Positions 1 to 7,866 of a stretch of DNA of 64,000 nucleotides are shown here, in pieces. The translations under genes were made by a program, and so were the position numbers. This stretch comes from an uncultured Centipeda sp. Its GTDB lineage: Bacteria; Bacillota; Negativicutes; Selenomonadales; Selenomonadaceae. The stretch is from contig CAJPQT010000013.1 of NCBI GenBank assembly GCA_905372865.1, forward strand, positions 14,211 through 78,210, given 5' to 3'. Every line of letters starts with the position of its first letter. Positions within the stretch are counted from its first letter, which is position 1. The notes under the pieces were generated by a model. It worked only from the letters and a program-made list of their open reading frames with translations, had not been told where the DNA came from and searched no databases.

Positions 1-129
1 CGCACGCAGATCGCGGCGATGCAGAAGGCACTCGGCGTACCCGAGCTCACGATTCTTCCCTACGCATCTCCGAAAAATGAAGGACGCTGTGAATTACTTG
101 ACGTGATGAAGGAATATTTGGTAGAATAG
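1..129 (+). CDS. engB: C-terminal end of probable ribosome-biogenesis GTPase EngB (partial)
   Basis: Only the last 42 codons are inside the window; the frame is open from base 1 and ends with TAG at 127-129. The tail has the pattern of the last strand and helix of a small GTPase of the YihA/YsxC (EngB) group: a helix, then a hydrophobic strand (LTILPYAS), then N/K-E-G-R-x-E-L and a final helix, as in the G5 region of that family. EngB is an essential GTPase in large ribosomal subunit assembly. The assignment rests on a short stretch; another Era-type GTPase is possible. Confidence 0.5.
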   Translation, partial: RTQIAAMQKALGVPELTILPYASPKNEGRCELLDVMKEYLVE

Positions 130-245
130 GGACTGAAAGAAATGAATGCAGTTCACTTTCTGCACCAAATATCTGCCCCTGAGCAAGGCAGATGCACAAT
201 CGGCAGAAAGCTGCTGCTGTCCTGTGTATTATGGGGGATGATATC

Positions 246-704
246 GTGAATTCACTCACGGATTTTGACAAGCGGCTGCTGAACATACTGCAGGGAAATC
301 TGCCTCTGTGTTCGCGGCCGTTTTCGCGTTTGGGCGAAATGCTCGACACGACAGAGGAGCATGTGCTCCGTCGTTTGAACGAGCTGAAGCGCGAGGGCTA
401 TCTCCGCCGCATTGGAACGTTTTTCAACTCGGAGCAGCTCGGCTACCACGGTACGCTGATTGCCCTGCGCGTTGCCGAGGGCCATCTCGCAGATGTGGCA
501 CAGGCGGTTAACCGCTATGTAGGGGCGACGCACAACTATGAGCGTGAGGGCGATTACAACCTCTGGTTCACACTGCTCACACCGTCGCGTACGGCAGAGG
601 AGAAAATCCTCGCCGAGGTTGCGGCGCTGCCGGGCGTTGAGGGACTGATGAGCCTCAAGGCAAATCACCGCTATAAGATCAACGTGCAGTTTAAGCTTGC
701 ATAG
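246..704 (+). CDS. ahbA: Siroheme decarboxylase subunit AhbA-like (Lrp/AsnC fold)
   Basis: About 152 residues. The N-terminal 60 residues are an AsnC/Lrp winged helix (DFDKRLLNILQGNLPL) and the C-terminal half is an AsnC-type ligand domain with THNYEREGDYNLWFTL, the motif typical of AhbA/NirD-type siroheme decarboxylases rather than of transcription factors. With AhbB it would convert siroheme to 12,18-didecarboxysiroheme in the siroheme-dependent heme (or heme d1) route. GTG at 246 is preferred because a run of G at 233-237 sits 8 bases upstream; in-frame ATGs at 192 and 231 lack a ribosome-binding site. A near-identical-fold partner follows after 18 bases, so the two are one operon. Older annotation would call it an AsnC family regulator. 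Confidence 0.8.
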   Translation: MNSLTDFDKRLLNILQGNLPLCSRPFSRLGEMLDTTEEHVLRRLNELKREGYLRRIGTFFNSEQLGYHGTLIALRVAEGHLADVAQAVNRYVGATHNYEREGDYNLWFTLLTPSRTAEEKILAEVAALPGVEGLMSLKANHRYKINVQFKLA

Positions 705-722
705 CCGTGGGAAGGTATCAAT

Positions 723-1211
723 ATGACAGAAGAAATTGAGATCGGGGAACTCGACCGGAAGATTGTCCGCCTCTTGCAGGGGGACTTCCCTCTCGTCCCA
801 GAGCCGTACAAGGCACTCGCCGCAGAGATCGGCATCACCGAGGAGGAGCTCCTTGCACGTATCGCCGTTCTGCGTGAGGAGAAGAAGATCCGCAAGATGG
901 GGGCCGTTCTGCGTCATCGCGAGGTCGGATTTACCGCGAACTGTCTCTGTGTTTGGAACGTGCCCGACGAACGCGTAGATGAGGTTGCACGCCGCATGGC
1001 GGAGCACGCACGCGTATCGCATTGCTATGACCGCAACCGTACAGATGACTGGCCGTACAACCTCTATACGATGATCCACGGCTACAGCCGCGAGGAGTGC
1101 GAGAACATCGCCGCCGAACTCGCTGCCGCCGCCGGCATTGATGACCGTCGTATGCTCTACACCAAGAGAGAGTGGAAGAAAACGTCGATGAAGTACTTTA
1201 CAGAGGAATAA
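723..1211 (+). CDS. ahbB: Siroheme decarboxylase subunit AhbB-like (Lrp/AsnC fold)
   Basis: 162 residues, paralogous to the preceding gene: winged helix at about residues 5-65 (ELDRKIVRLLQGDFPLVPEP) and an AsnC-type domain containing GAVLRHREVGF, SHCYDRN and WPYNLYTMIHG, which are hallmark stretches of AhbB. The AhbA-AhbB heterodimer performs two decarboxylations of siroheme acetate side chains. The gene starts 18 bases after ahbA and is followed at once by a strong terminator, so the operon in view is just these two genes. The later pathway enzymes AhbC and AhbD (radical SAM) are not in this window. What is seen is the family motif set; the role in heme synthesis is inferred. Confidence 0.8.
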   Translation: MTEEIEIGELDRKIVRLLQGDFPLVPEPYKALAAEIGITEEELLARIAVLREEKKIRKMGAVLRHREVGFTANCLCVWNVPDERVDEVARRMAEHARVSHCYDRNRTDDWPYNLYTMIHGYSREECENIAAELAAAAGIDDRRMLYTKREWKKTSMKYFTEE

Positions 1212-1224
1212 GCATTTTTACATG

Positions 1225-1262
1225 AAAAATCCCGAAGGACTTGTGAATCCTTCGGGATTTTC
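1225..1262 (+). terminator. Rho-independent terminator after ahbB
   Basis: The stem AATCCCGAAGGA pairs with TCCTTCGGGATT around an 8-base loop, flanked by A and T runs, so it may work for both ahbAB and the convergent fprA gene. Confidence 0.85.
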
Positions 1263-1271
1263 TATGCTGTC

Positions 1272-2432
1272 TTACAATGCGAGAATCTGGTCGCGCAGTC
1301 CTGCAAGCTGTTCGGCAGAGGGGACGTAGAGCATACGCACCTTGTCCATGATGATTTCGCAGCCGCCTGCCTTGAGCTCGTCCTCGATCTGCTGGATGCT
1401 CTGTCCGCCCCAGCCGTAGGAGCCGAATGCGAACGCCTTGCGGCCGATCGGAGCAAGGCCCTTCATATAGCAGAGGAAGCCCGCAATCGTGGGGAGCATC
1501 TGATTGTTCAGCGTCGGTGAGCCGACGGCGAGGTAGCGGCTCGTGAGTACGTCCGTCATGATATCGGCGTGCGTGTTCTTCTGGATGTCGTAGTAGCCGA
1601 CGGAGAATCCCTTGTCAATGAATGCCTCAAGAATCGTGTGTGCCATCTTTTCCGTGGAGTGCCACATGCTGTCAAAGACAATGACGGCACGCTCCTCGGT
1701 CTCGCCGAGCGACCACTTGTTGTAGAGGTCGATGATCTCGGGGATGTGTGAACGCCAGATAATGCCATGTCCCGTAGCGATCAGTTCAATGTCAAGCCCA
1801 TGCAGTGCCTTAAGCGCCGTCTGCGCCTGTTTTCCATAGAGGAAGAGGATGTTCGCGTAGTACTTCTTTGCCTCCTCAATGACGACGGAAAGATCATTCT
1901 CATCGTCGTAGCGTTTGCCGGAGGCGAGGTGTTGACCGAACGCATCGTTCGAGAAGAGAATCTTTTCCTCGGGGCAGTATGTCACCATGCTGTCCGGCCA
2001 GTGGAGCATCGGGGTCGGAACGAATGCGAGGGTGCGTTTGCCGATGGAGAGGGTATCGCCCGCCTTGACCGTTTCATAGGGCAGTTCCCCGTAGTAGGCA
2101 CGCAGTCCCTTGAGCCCGTTCGGTGCACTCGTGACGACCTTTGCATTCGGGGCCAGGGAGGAGATGAGCGGAACGCCGAACGAGTGATCCGGCTCGACGT
2201 GGTTTGAGATGATGTAGTCGATTTTCGACGGGTCAATGACGGAGGAGATGCGTGAGAGCATTTCCTCCTCGAAGCCGTGTTTCACCGTGTCAATGAGCGT
2301 GATCTTGTCATCGAGGATGAGATAGGCGTTGTAGCTGGAACCGCGCTGGGTGTCGTAGCCATGAAAACTGCGCATGGACCAGTCGATCGCTCCGACCCAG
2401 TAAATATTGTCACGAATTTTGATAGCGTTCAT
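1272..2432 (-). CDS. fprA: A-type flavoprotein FprA (oxygen/NO reductase)
   Basis: 386 residues. The N-terminal 250 residues form a metallo-beta-lactamase fold with the di-iron ligands visible: H78-x-E80-x-D82-H83 (NHVEPDHS), H144 (MLHWPDS), D163 (SNDAFG) and a late His (ATGHGIIW, near 222). The C-terminal part is a flavodoxin domain beginning IVFDSMWHSTEKMA. Such cytoplasmic flavodiiron proteins reduce oxygen to water, or NO to N2O, with electrons from rubredoxin or NADH:rubredoxin reductase, and protect strict anaerobes. It is monocistronic and divergent from the exonuclease gene. Its promoter carries a palindrome (see 2483-2507) suggesting redox or metal control. No rubredoxin gene is nearby. 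Confidence 0.93.
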   Translation of the reverse strand: MNAIKIRDNIYWVGAIDWSMRSFHGYDTQRGSSYNAYLILDDKITLIDTVKHGFEEEMLSRISSVIDPSKIDYIISNHVEPDHSFGVPLISSLAPNAKVVTSAPNGLKGLRAYYGELPYETVKAGDTLSIGKRTLAFVPTPMLHWPDSMVTYCPEEKILFSNDAFGQHLASGKRYDDENDLSVVIEEAKKYYANILFLYGKQAQTALKALHGLDIELIATGHGIIWRSHIPEIIDLYNKWSLGETEERAVIVFDSMWHSTEKMAHTILEAFIDKGFSVGYYDIQKNTHADIMTDVLTSRYLAVGSPTLNNQMLPTIAGFLCYMKGLAPIGRKAFAFGSYGWGGQSIQQIEDELKAGGCEIIMDKVRMLYVPSAEQLAGLRDQILAL

Positions 2433-2482
2433 GAAATGCTCCTTTCAACGATAGAATCATATATACAACTTATAGCTTCTAT

Positions 2483-2507
2483 CTATAAATAAGAACTATA
2501 TTTATAG
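2483..2507. promoter_or_regulatory. Palindromic operator candidate in fprA promoter
   Basis: A perfect inverted repeat CTATAAATA-N7-TATTTATAG. On the reverse strand a promoter TTGCAA (2535-2540), 17 bases, TAGAAT (2512-2517) lies just upstream of it, so the palindrome covers roughly the transcription start of fprA, where a repressor would bind. The A/T-rich arms resemble Fur/PerR-family boxes, but the exact regulator is inferred only. Confidence 0.55.
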
Positions 2508-2593
2508 AAGTATTCTAGCTTAATTCCGAACCTTTTGCAACAGGAATTTGAACGTATTTTTCCGTATAAAAGAGGCGGGATGCGGGCGATTTC

Positions 2594-2622
2594 TTGACAG
2601 ATGATTTTGCATACGATATAAT
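2594..2622 (+). promoter_or_regulatory. Sigma-70-type promoter of the exonuclease gene
   Basis: TTGACA at 2594-2599 and TATAAT at 2617-2622 with a 17-base spacer: consensus match on both boxes, 35 to 60 bases before the gene. Confidence 0.85.
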
Positions 2623-2680
2623 ATTTATAACGAAAGCCATGTAAAACTAGGAGAAAATGACTAGAAAAGGAAGGACTTTA

Positions 2681-3220
2681 ATGCTAGAAAAGATTCTGGT
2701 CTTTGATACCGAGACAACGGGTTTTCGCAGTGATGATGAAGTACTGACCCTTGCCGTCGTGAATGGCAGCGGGGCGACTGTGGTGGATGGGATGTATGCG
2801 CCTGCACGCAAGAGCGCGTGGCCGGATGCGGAGAAGATTAATCGAATCTCCCCCGCAATGGTGGCGAACTGCTCGCCAATTCGTGAGCAGCAAGCAGAAT
2901 TGGAGCGCATGTTCAACGATCCGGATACGCTGTTGGTCGGGTACAACATCGAATTTGACATTCGACTTTTGGCCCAGTCGGGGATTCGCATTACGAACCC
3001 GAATCGTCACGATGTCATGCTCGCGTTCTCAGAGCTGCGCAAGGTTCCGGATGCGCGGCGCGGCGGCTATCGCTGGTGGAAGCTGACCGAGTGCGCGGAC
3101 TACTATCGCTATGACTGGGGGACGACACAGGCGCATGGAGCGCTTGCGGATACGCTCGCAACGCTCTATTGCTATCAAAAGATGAAAGAGCCGATATACG
3201 AGGAGCAGAGTTTGTTTTAG
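2681..3220 (+). CDS. DnaQ-family 3'-5' exonuclease
   Basis: About 179 residues from ATG 2681, which has GGAAGGA 6 bases upstream; an in-frame ATG at 2657 behind AGGAG is the alternative and would add 8 residues. DEDD exonuclease motifs are visible: Exo I FDTETTGF near the N-terminus, Exo II NIEFDIRLL in the middle, and the Exo III region HGALADTLATL near the end. The family removes 3' nucleotides as a polymerase proofreading subunit or as a free exonuclease. This single-domain protein has no polymerase, helicase or BRCT part, so the substrate is unknown. It is followed by a small membrane protein gene in the same direction. Confidence 0.85.
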   Translation: MLEKILVFDTETTGFRSDDEVLTLAVVNGSGATVVDGMYAPARKSAWPDAEKINRISPAMVANCSPIREQQAELERMFNDPDTLLVGYNIEFDIRLLAQSGIRITNPNRHDVMLAFSELRKVPDARRGGYRWWKLTECADYYRYDWGTTQAHGALADTLATLYCYQKMKEPIYEEQSLF

Positions 3221-3255
3221 CATAATCTTGAGAATAGAGAGGAGGGGATGCTGTT

Positions 3256-3537
3256 ATGCCAAAGAATCCATATGGAAGCACAACCCCAAGCCCTGCAGAA
3301 TCGATACGGGAACGCAAGAAAAGGGAGATGGAGCGGGGGCTGGAACGCGTACGGAAAAAACGCGCCTCCTATCAGCGTAAAATTATCGGTACCGTTGTGG
3401 TGCTCTTCATCATTCTCATCATTCTGTGTGCGCTCTTGCCTGCTGACGAATCGGCAAACTATGACGGCAAGTGGAACAAGGATGTGAACTCACGTCAGTC
3501 CAGAATTTTACAGAGTTTGCAGGATAATTTTAAGTAG
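3256..3537 (+). CDS. Small single-span membrane protein, unknown function
   Basis: 93 residues. Residues 1-45 are highly basic and predicted cytoplasmic (many R/K in a helix), residues 46-64 are one hydrophobic segment (TVVVLFIILIILCALL), and about 28 residues lie outside. ATG 3256 follows GGAGGGG. It lies 35 bases behind the exonuclease gene and before a terminator, so the two are probably cotranscribed. I do not recognise the family. Confidence 0.7.
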   Translation: MPKNPYGSTTPSPAESIRERKKREMERGLERVRKKRASYQRKIIGTVVVLFIILIILCALLPADESANYDGKWNKDVNSRQSRILQSLQDNFK

Positions 3538-3553
3538 GGACTTGCCATTTTCC

Positions 3554-3590
3554 AAAAACCGCGTATTCTATATAGGGACGCGGTTTTTTT
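3554..3590 (+). terminator. Rho-independent terminator
   Basis: AAAAACCGCG pairs with CGCGGTTTTT around a 15-base loop, followed by a T run; it separates the small membrane protein gene from glyQ. Confidence 0.8.
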
Positions 3591-3608
3591 GATGAAGGAG
3601 TTGTTTTC

Positions 3609-4490
3609 ATGAAATTCCAGGAGGTCATCCTCGCATTGCAGGAGTTCTGGTCGGGGCAGGGCTGCATCCTCGCCCAGCCCTATGACGTGGAGAAGGGTGC
3701 GGGGACAATGAGCCCGTGGACGTTCCTGCGCGTACTCGGGCCCGAGCCGTGGAACGTTGCCTATGTGGAGCCGTCGCGCCGCCCTGCGGATGGACGCTAT
3801 GGGGACAATCCGAACCGTCTCTATCAGCACCACCAGTTCCAGGTTATCATGAAGCCCTCGCCGGACAACATTCAAGAGCTCTATCTTGAGAGCCTTGCGC
3901 GGCTCGGCATTCGCGCCGCCGAGCATGACATCCGCTTCGTTGAGGACAACTGGGAGTCGCCGACGCTCGGTGCGTGGGGGCTCGGCTGGGAGGTCTGGCT
4001 CGATGGCATGGAGATCACGCAGTTTACGTATTTCCAGCAGGTCGGCAGCCACGATGTAAAGCCGGTCTCTGTCGAGATCACCTACGGTCTGGAACGTCTT
4101 GCGATGTATATTCAGGGCGTGGAGAACGTCTATGACATCGCGTGGACGGACGATGTGACCTACGGCGATGTATTCCATCAGAATGAGTTCGAGCAGTCGA
4201 CCTATGCGTTTGACCTCTCGGATGAGGCGCTGCTCTTTGACCTCTTTGACAAATACGAGGCGGAGGCGGTGCGCGTCATCGGCGCAGGTCATGTGCATCC
4301 CGCGCATGACTACGTGCTGAAGTGCTCGCATACGTTCAACCTGCTCGATGCACGCGGCGCGATCAGCGTTTCACAGCGCACGGCGTTCATCGGGCGCGTC
4401 CGAAAGCTCGCGCGTCTGTGCGCGGAGGCGTATCTCGCGCAGCGCGAGGCGCTCGGCTATCCGATGCTGAAGAAGGAGGGGAAGGCATGA
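3609..4490 (+). CDS. glyQ: Glycine--tRNA ligase alpha subunit
   Basis: 293 residues, usual length. It holds the class II aminoacyl-tRNA synthetase catalytic core of the alpha2beta2 bacterial type: MKFQEVILALQEFW at the start, TMSPWTFLRVLGPEPWNVAYVEPSRRP (motif 2 area), and MEITQFTYFQQVG. It activates glycine with ATP in the cytoplasm; tRNA recognition needs the beta subunit encoded immediately downstream with overlapping ATGA. No T-box leader can be fitted into the short space after the upstream terminator. Confidence 0.97.
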   Translation: MKFQEVILALQEFWSGQGCILAQPYDVEKGAGTMSPWTFLRVLGPEPWNVAYVEPSRRPADGRYGDNPNRLYQHHQFQVIMKPSPDNIQELYLESLARLGIRAAEHDIRFVEDNWESPTLGAWGLGWEVWLDGMEITQFTYFQQVGSHDVKPVSVEITYGLERLAMYIQGVENVYDIAWTDDVTYGDVFHQNEFEQSTYAFDLSDEALLFDLFDKYEAEAVRVIGAGHVHPAHDYVLKCSHTFNLLDARGAISVSQRTAFIGRVRKLARLCAEAYLAQREALGYPMLKKEGKA

Positions 4491-6538
4491 GTAAGGATCT
4501 GCTGCTTGAGATTGGGACGGAGGAAGTTCCCGCACACGTCATGCCGCACCTCCTCGCTGATCTGAAACGTCTCGCGGGGGACATGTTCGCGGAGCATCGT
4601 CTCGCCTACGAGAACCTGCGTACGATTGGTACGCCGCGCCGCACGGCGCTTCTTGTGACAGGGCTTGCCGAACGGCAGGAGGATGTCAGCACCGAGACGC
4701 GCGGCCCCTCCGTCGCCATTGCCTTTGATGCGGAGGGAAATCCGACAAAGGCCGGTACGGGCTTTGCGCGCGGGCAGGGGATTGAACCCTCGGCACTGAT
4801 TCAGCGGGACGGCTATGTCTATGCCTCTGTGCATGAGCAGGGCGCGGAGACGGCGCAGCTCCTCACAGAGCTCCTGCCCGAGCTCATCCGTGCGATCCCC
4901 CTGCCGAACAGCATGCGCTGGGGTGATCTGGACTTCCGCTTCATCCGTCCGATTCGTTGGATTGTTGCGCTCTACGGGACGGATGTCGTGCCCTTTGCAC
5001 TTGCAAATGTCACGAGCGGGAACACGTCACGCGGACACCGTACGCTTGCCCCGCAGGACTTTGTCATCGCGTCGCCCGCAGCCTATGAGGCGGCGTGTGA
5101 AAAGGCATATATTATCGTTGACCAAGAGCGTCGGCGTGCCATGATCACGGAGCAGATTGCAGAGACGGCGAAGGCTGCGGGCGGTATGGCAGAGATCACG
5201 CCCGACCTCCTTGAGGAAGTCCTTTATCTTGTCGAGTACCCGACCGCGCTCAGCGGCGCATTCGAGGAGAAATATCTCGCGCTGCCCGCCGAGACGGTCA
5301 TCACGCCCATGCGCGACCATCAGCGGTACTTCCCAGTGAAGGCGGCGGACGGCAGTCTTCTTCCTGTTTTTATTACGGTGCGCAACGGCGGCAGAGAGCA
5401 TCTGGATGTAGTCGCGCACGGCAACGAACGCGTCCTGCGGGCACGCCTTGCCGATGCACAATTCTTCTTTGACGAGGATCGCAAGAAGCCGCTTGCGGAG
5501 CACCGTGAGAAGCTCAAAACCGTGGTATTCCAGCAGGGGCTCGGCTCGATGTACGAAAAGACGGAGCGTCTGATGGGGCTGGTCACGGCGGTCGTCGAGG
5601 ATCTTGCACCGGATGATGCTGCGTATGAGGTGATGGCGGAGGATGCACGCCGCGCAGCGGAGCTGTCAAAAGCCGATCTCGTGACGGGCATGGTGACGGA
5701 GTTCACGGAGCTGCAGGGCATTATGGGGCGTGAGTACGCACTGCTTGACGGCGAGAAGCCGGAGGTTGCGCGTGCCATCGACGAGCAGTATATGCCGCGC
5801 TTTGCGGGCGACGAACTGCCGCAGTCGGCACTCGGCTTTGCGCTCAGTGTAGCCGACAAGATCGACAACATTGTCGGTACGTTCAGCCGCGGCAAGATTC
5901 CGACGGGTTCGCAGGACCCCTTTGCCCTGCGCCGTCAGGCGCTTGGGCTTGTGCTCATGCTCATTGAGCACGAGAGCAGCCTCCTGCTCTCCGATCTCGT
6001 CGATGAGGCGTGTGACCTTTACGCCTTGGACGAGGAAGCACGGGACAAGATGCAGGTGGACGTTGCCGACTTTATCCGTCTGCGCCTCAAGAACGTGCTC
6101 ACGGAGCGCGGCGTGCGCTACGATGTGCAGGAGGCGGTGCTCACGGATGTGGACTTCGTTGCAGACGTGCCCGTGCGTGCCGCCTATGTGGAGCGCTTGC
6201 TTGCGTCGGACGGAGCGGATGCGCTCGTGCAGTCCTTCGTCCGCGTCGGCAATATCGCGCGCATGACAGAGACCGGGATTGCCAATCCGACGCTCTTTGC
6301 GGCGCAGGAGGAGGGAGCGCTCCACGCTGCATACGAACGTGCAGTCGCGGCACGCACCGAGGGGACGGATACGCTTCCGGCAGAGCAGGAGCTTGCGCGG
6401 GCAATCGACGCATTCTTTGATGCGGTCATGGTGATGGACAAGGACGAACACATCAAGAAAAATCGTCTGACGCTCCTCAAGGTGATTGACAACTATCTGC
6501 TCTGCACGGCAGACTACAGCAAGATTGTACTGAACTGA
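4487..6538 (+). CDS. glyS: Glycine--tRNA ligase beta subunit
   Basis: 683 residues from ATG 4487, which overlaps the glyQ stop codon and is preceded by GGAGGGGAAGG; the open frame extends further upstream inside glyQ but without family similarity. The start MSKDLLLEIGTEEVP is typical of GlyS. The protein carries the B3/B4-like and HD-like domains (HQRYFPV; DHKIDN-type stretch SVADKIDNIVGTF) and a C-terminal anticodon-binding region. It forms the tetramer with GlyQ and binds tRNA-Gly. Confidence 0.97.
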   Translation: MSKDLLLEIGTEEVPAHVMPHLLADLKRLAGDMFAEHRLAYENLRTIGTPRRTALLVTGLAERQEDVSTETRGPSVAIAFDAEGNPTKAGTGFARGQGIEPSALIQRDGYVYASVHEQGAETAQLLTELLPELIRAIPLPNSMRWGDLDFRFIRPIRWIVALYGTDVVPFALANVTSGNTSRGHRTLAPQDFVIASPAAYEAACEKAYIIVDQERRRAMITEQIAETAKAAGGMAEITPDLLEEVLYLVEYPTALSGAFEEKYLALPAETVITPMRDHQRYFPVKAADGSLLPVFITVRNGGREHLDVVAHGNERVLRARLADAQFFFDEDRKKPLAEHREKLKTVVFQQGLGSMYEKTERLMGLVTAVVEDLAPDDAAYEVMAEDARRAAELSKADLVTGMVTEFTELQGIMGREYALLDGEKPEVARAIDEQYMPRFAGDELPQSALGFALSVADKIDNIVGTFSRGKIPTGSQDPFALRRQALGLVLMLIEHESSLLLSDLVDEACDLYALDEEARDKMQVDVADFIRLRLKNVLTERGVRYDVQEAVLTDVDFVADVPVRAAYVERLLASDGADALVQSFVRVGNIARMTETGIANPTLFAAQEEGALHAAYERAVAARTEGTDTLPAEQELARAIDAFFDAVMVMDKDEHIKKNRLTLLKVIDNYLLCTADYSKIVLN

Positions 6539-6548
6539 GCAAAGACAT

Positions 6549-6607
6549 AAAGGTGGACGATGTACGGATTCGGAGATGAATCTCGTGCAGTCGTCCACCT
6601 TTTTTTG
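6549..6607 (+). terminator. Rho-independent terminator after glyS
   Basis: AAGGTGGACGA pairs with TCGTCCACCTT over a 30-base loop that holds further weak pairing, followed by seven T. Confidence 0.8.
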
Positions 6608-6657
6608 TTTCCCTCTAGTCAAAGTCATTGCTTTATGTTATTATGTGAAAGCTAAAA

Positions 6658-6676
6658 AATGATAGGAGTTATCATT
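6658..6676. promoter_or_regulatory. Fur-box-like palindrome upstream of tonB
   Basis: A perfect inverted repeat AATGATA-N5-TATCATT lies 32 bases before the tonB start. Its core fits the 7-1-7 Fur pattern (TGATAAT-N-ATTATCA) at five of seven positions in each arm. Iron control of tonB is expected, but the call is from sequence pattern only. Confidence 0.55.
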
Positions 6677-6707
6677 GTAGATATATGATGTTTATGGGGG
6701 TGAAAAT

Positions 6708-7382
6708 TTGGATGTTACGGTGAAGGAAAAGTATCTGTCGTGGGGGGCATCGTTCGGGATTCATTTCTGCATCATAGCGGTGGCCGCAGCGATGGGGCTT
6801 TTCTCGATGGCGACGGAGACGGAGAAGCGTCCAATCGATGTTGTAATCTATGATGCATCCGCGCCGGAGAGTGCCCCCGAGCCTGCCGCAGAGGCGGCTG
6901 CGCCGATGCCGAGCATCGATGATATCCCGCTCGAGCCGCCGAAGAAAGAGCAGACAGAGCAGCAGGAGCAGCCGAAGGAGACACCGAAGACGACGAATCC
7001 GAACACCGCACCGAGTACCTCCGAGGGAAAGAGTGAGAAGCCAAGTGCTGCGCCCTCGGAACGTACGGGCGGCGGTGAGAGTACAGGACGCGATGCTGCA
7101 GCGGCGCAGCGTCCGAGCGTTCCTCCGAAGCTCCTCTCGGGTTCTGCGCCCGCCTATCCGAAGGAGCTCGAGCGTAAGGGGATCACGGGGACGGTCGGGC
7201 TTGCCATCGTGGTCGGGGCAAACGGCGGTGTACAGAGCGTCGATGTTACAAGCTCCTCGGGGCATGCAGAGCTCGATCAGGCGGCGATTACGGCGGCGTA
7301 TACCTACAGCTTTGAGCCGGCACGCAACATCTACGATGAGCCGGTCGCGTGCCGCGTAAACCGTTCGTTCTCGTTCTCATAA
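6708..7382 (+). CDS. tonB: TonB family energy transducer
   Basis: 224 residues from TTG 6708, with GGGGGTG 7 bases upstream. Residues 12-35 are a transmembrane anchor (FGIHFCIIAVAAAMGLF), residues 45-140 a long Pro/Glu/Lys-rich periplasmic linker, and the last 85 residues the TonB C-terminal domain (PPKLLSGSAPAYPKELERKGITGTVGLAIVV...) ending in FSFS. TonB carries energy from the ExbB/ExbD proton channel to outer-membrane receptors, which shows that the cell has an outer membrane. exbB-exbD lie at 30.7 kb. It is followed by a dead receptor gene. Confidence 0.92.
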   Translation: MDVTVKEKYLSWGASFGIHFCIIAVAAAMGLFSMATETEKRPIDVVIYDASAPESAPEPAAEAAAPMPSIDDIPLEPPKKEQTEQQEQPKETPKTTNPNTAPSTSEGKSEKPSAAPSERTGGGESTGRDAAAAQRPSVPPKLLSGSAPAYPKELERKGITGTVGLAIVVGANGGVQSVDVTSSSGHAELDQAAITAAYTYSFEPARNIYDEPVACRVNRSFSFS

Positions 7383-7428
7383 GAGAACACAAAGACTTTT
7401 GGATGAGGGATGAAATGGAGGTTTTCAA

Positions 7429-7866
7429 GTGAAGTACGAATTGAAAAAGTTGAAGAACCGTATCGGGATCGCCCTTACACCTGCGGCTGTCACAGCACTG
7501 CCGATGACGGCGTTCGCGGCGGAGGATACGGCGATGGACTCCTATGATCTCGACACCGTCGAGGTCGTAGGGCAGCGTCCCGTCTCGTAGCCGGTCGAGA
7601 CACTGGCAGAGAATCCCGCCGTCTATGCGGGCGGGCAGGTGTCCAATACGGTGACGCTCGGCGCACTTGGAGAGAAGAAGGCACTCGATGTGCCATTCAA
7701 CATCGTTGGTTATACAGAGGCGCAGATCAAGAATACGCAGGTATCGTTGCTTGCTGACCTTCTCGCAAATGATCCGTCGGTCAGCAATCAGACTCTCTCG
7801 GGCGTGTCGAGTGCGTGGAATGTGCGCGGTTTCAAGTCGCAGCATCAGGATGCGCATCATGAATAA
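7429..7866 (+). pseudogene. TonB-dependent receptor remnant (amber stop, truncated)
   Basis: GTG 7429 behind TGGAGG opens a frame with a signal peptide (basic start, then ALTPAAVTALPMTAFAA) and a TonB-box-like stretch DLDTVEVVG. The frame meets TAG at 7588-7590 and then continues with clear plug-domain sequence (KALDVPFNIVGYTEAQIKN, LLANDPSV, WNVRGF), ending at 7866 after about 145 codons. A full receptor has 650-800 residues, so the barrel is lost. The last codons run into a fragment of a siderophore-binding-protein gene, implying a deletion that fused two neighbours. Confidence 0.85.

Noticed and set aside
246..1211. Annotation of the first two genes as Lrp/AsnC transcription regulators
   Set aside because: Siroheme-decarboxylase hallmark stretches in both proteins and their pairing favour AhbA/AhbB.
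3541..3608. T-box leader ahead of glyQS
   Set aside because: The gap is too short and is filled by a terminator for the upstream gene.
4322..4486. Longer glyS start inside glyQ
   Set aside because: The additional 55 residues are Arg/Ala-rich and unlike GlyS; the overlapping ATGA start has a good ribosome-binding site.
7639..7866. A separate short gene starting at 7639
   Set aside because: It is the in-frame continuation of the receptor plug domain after the amber codon, so it belongs to the pseudogene.
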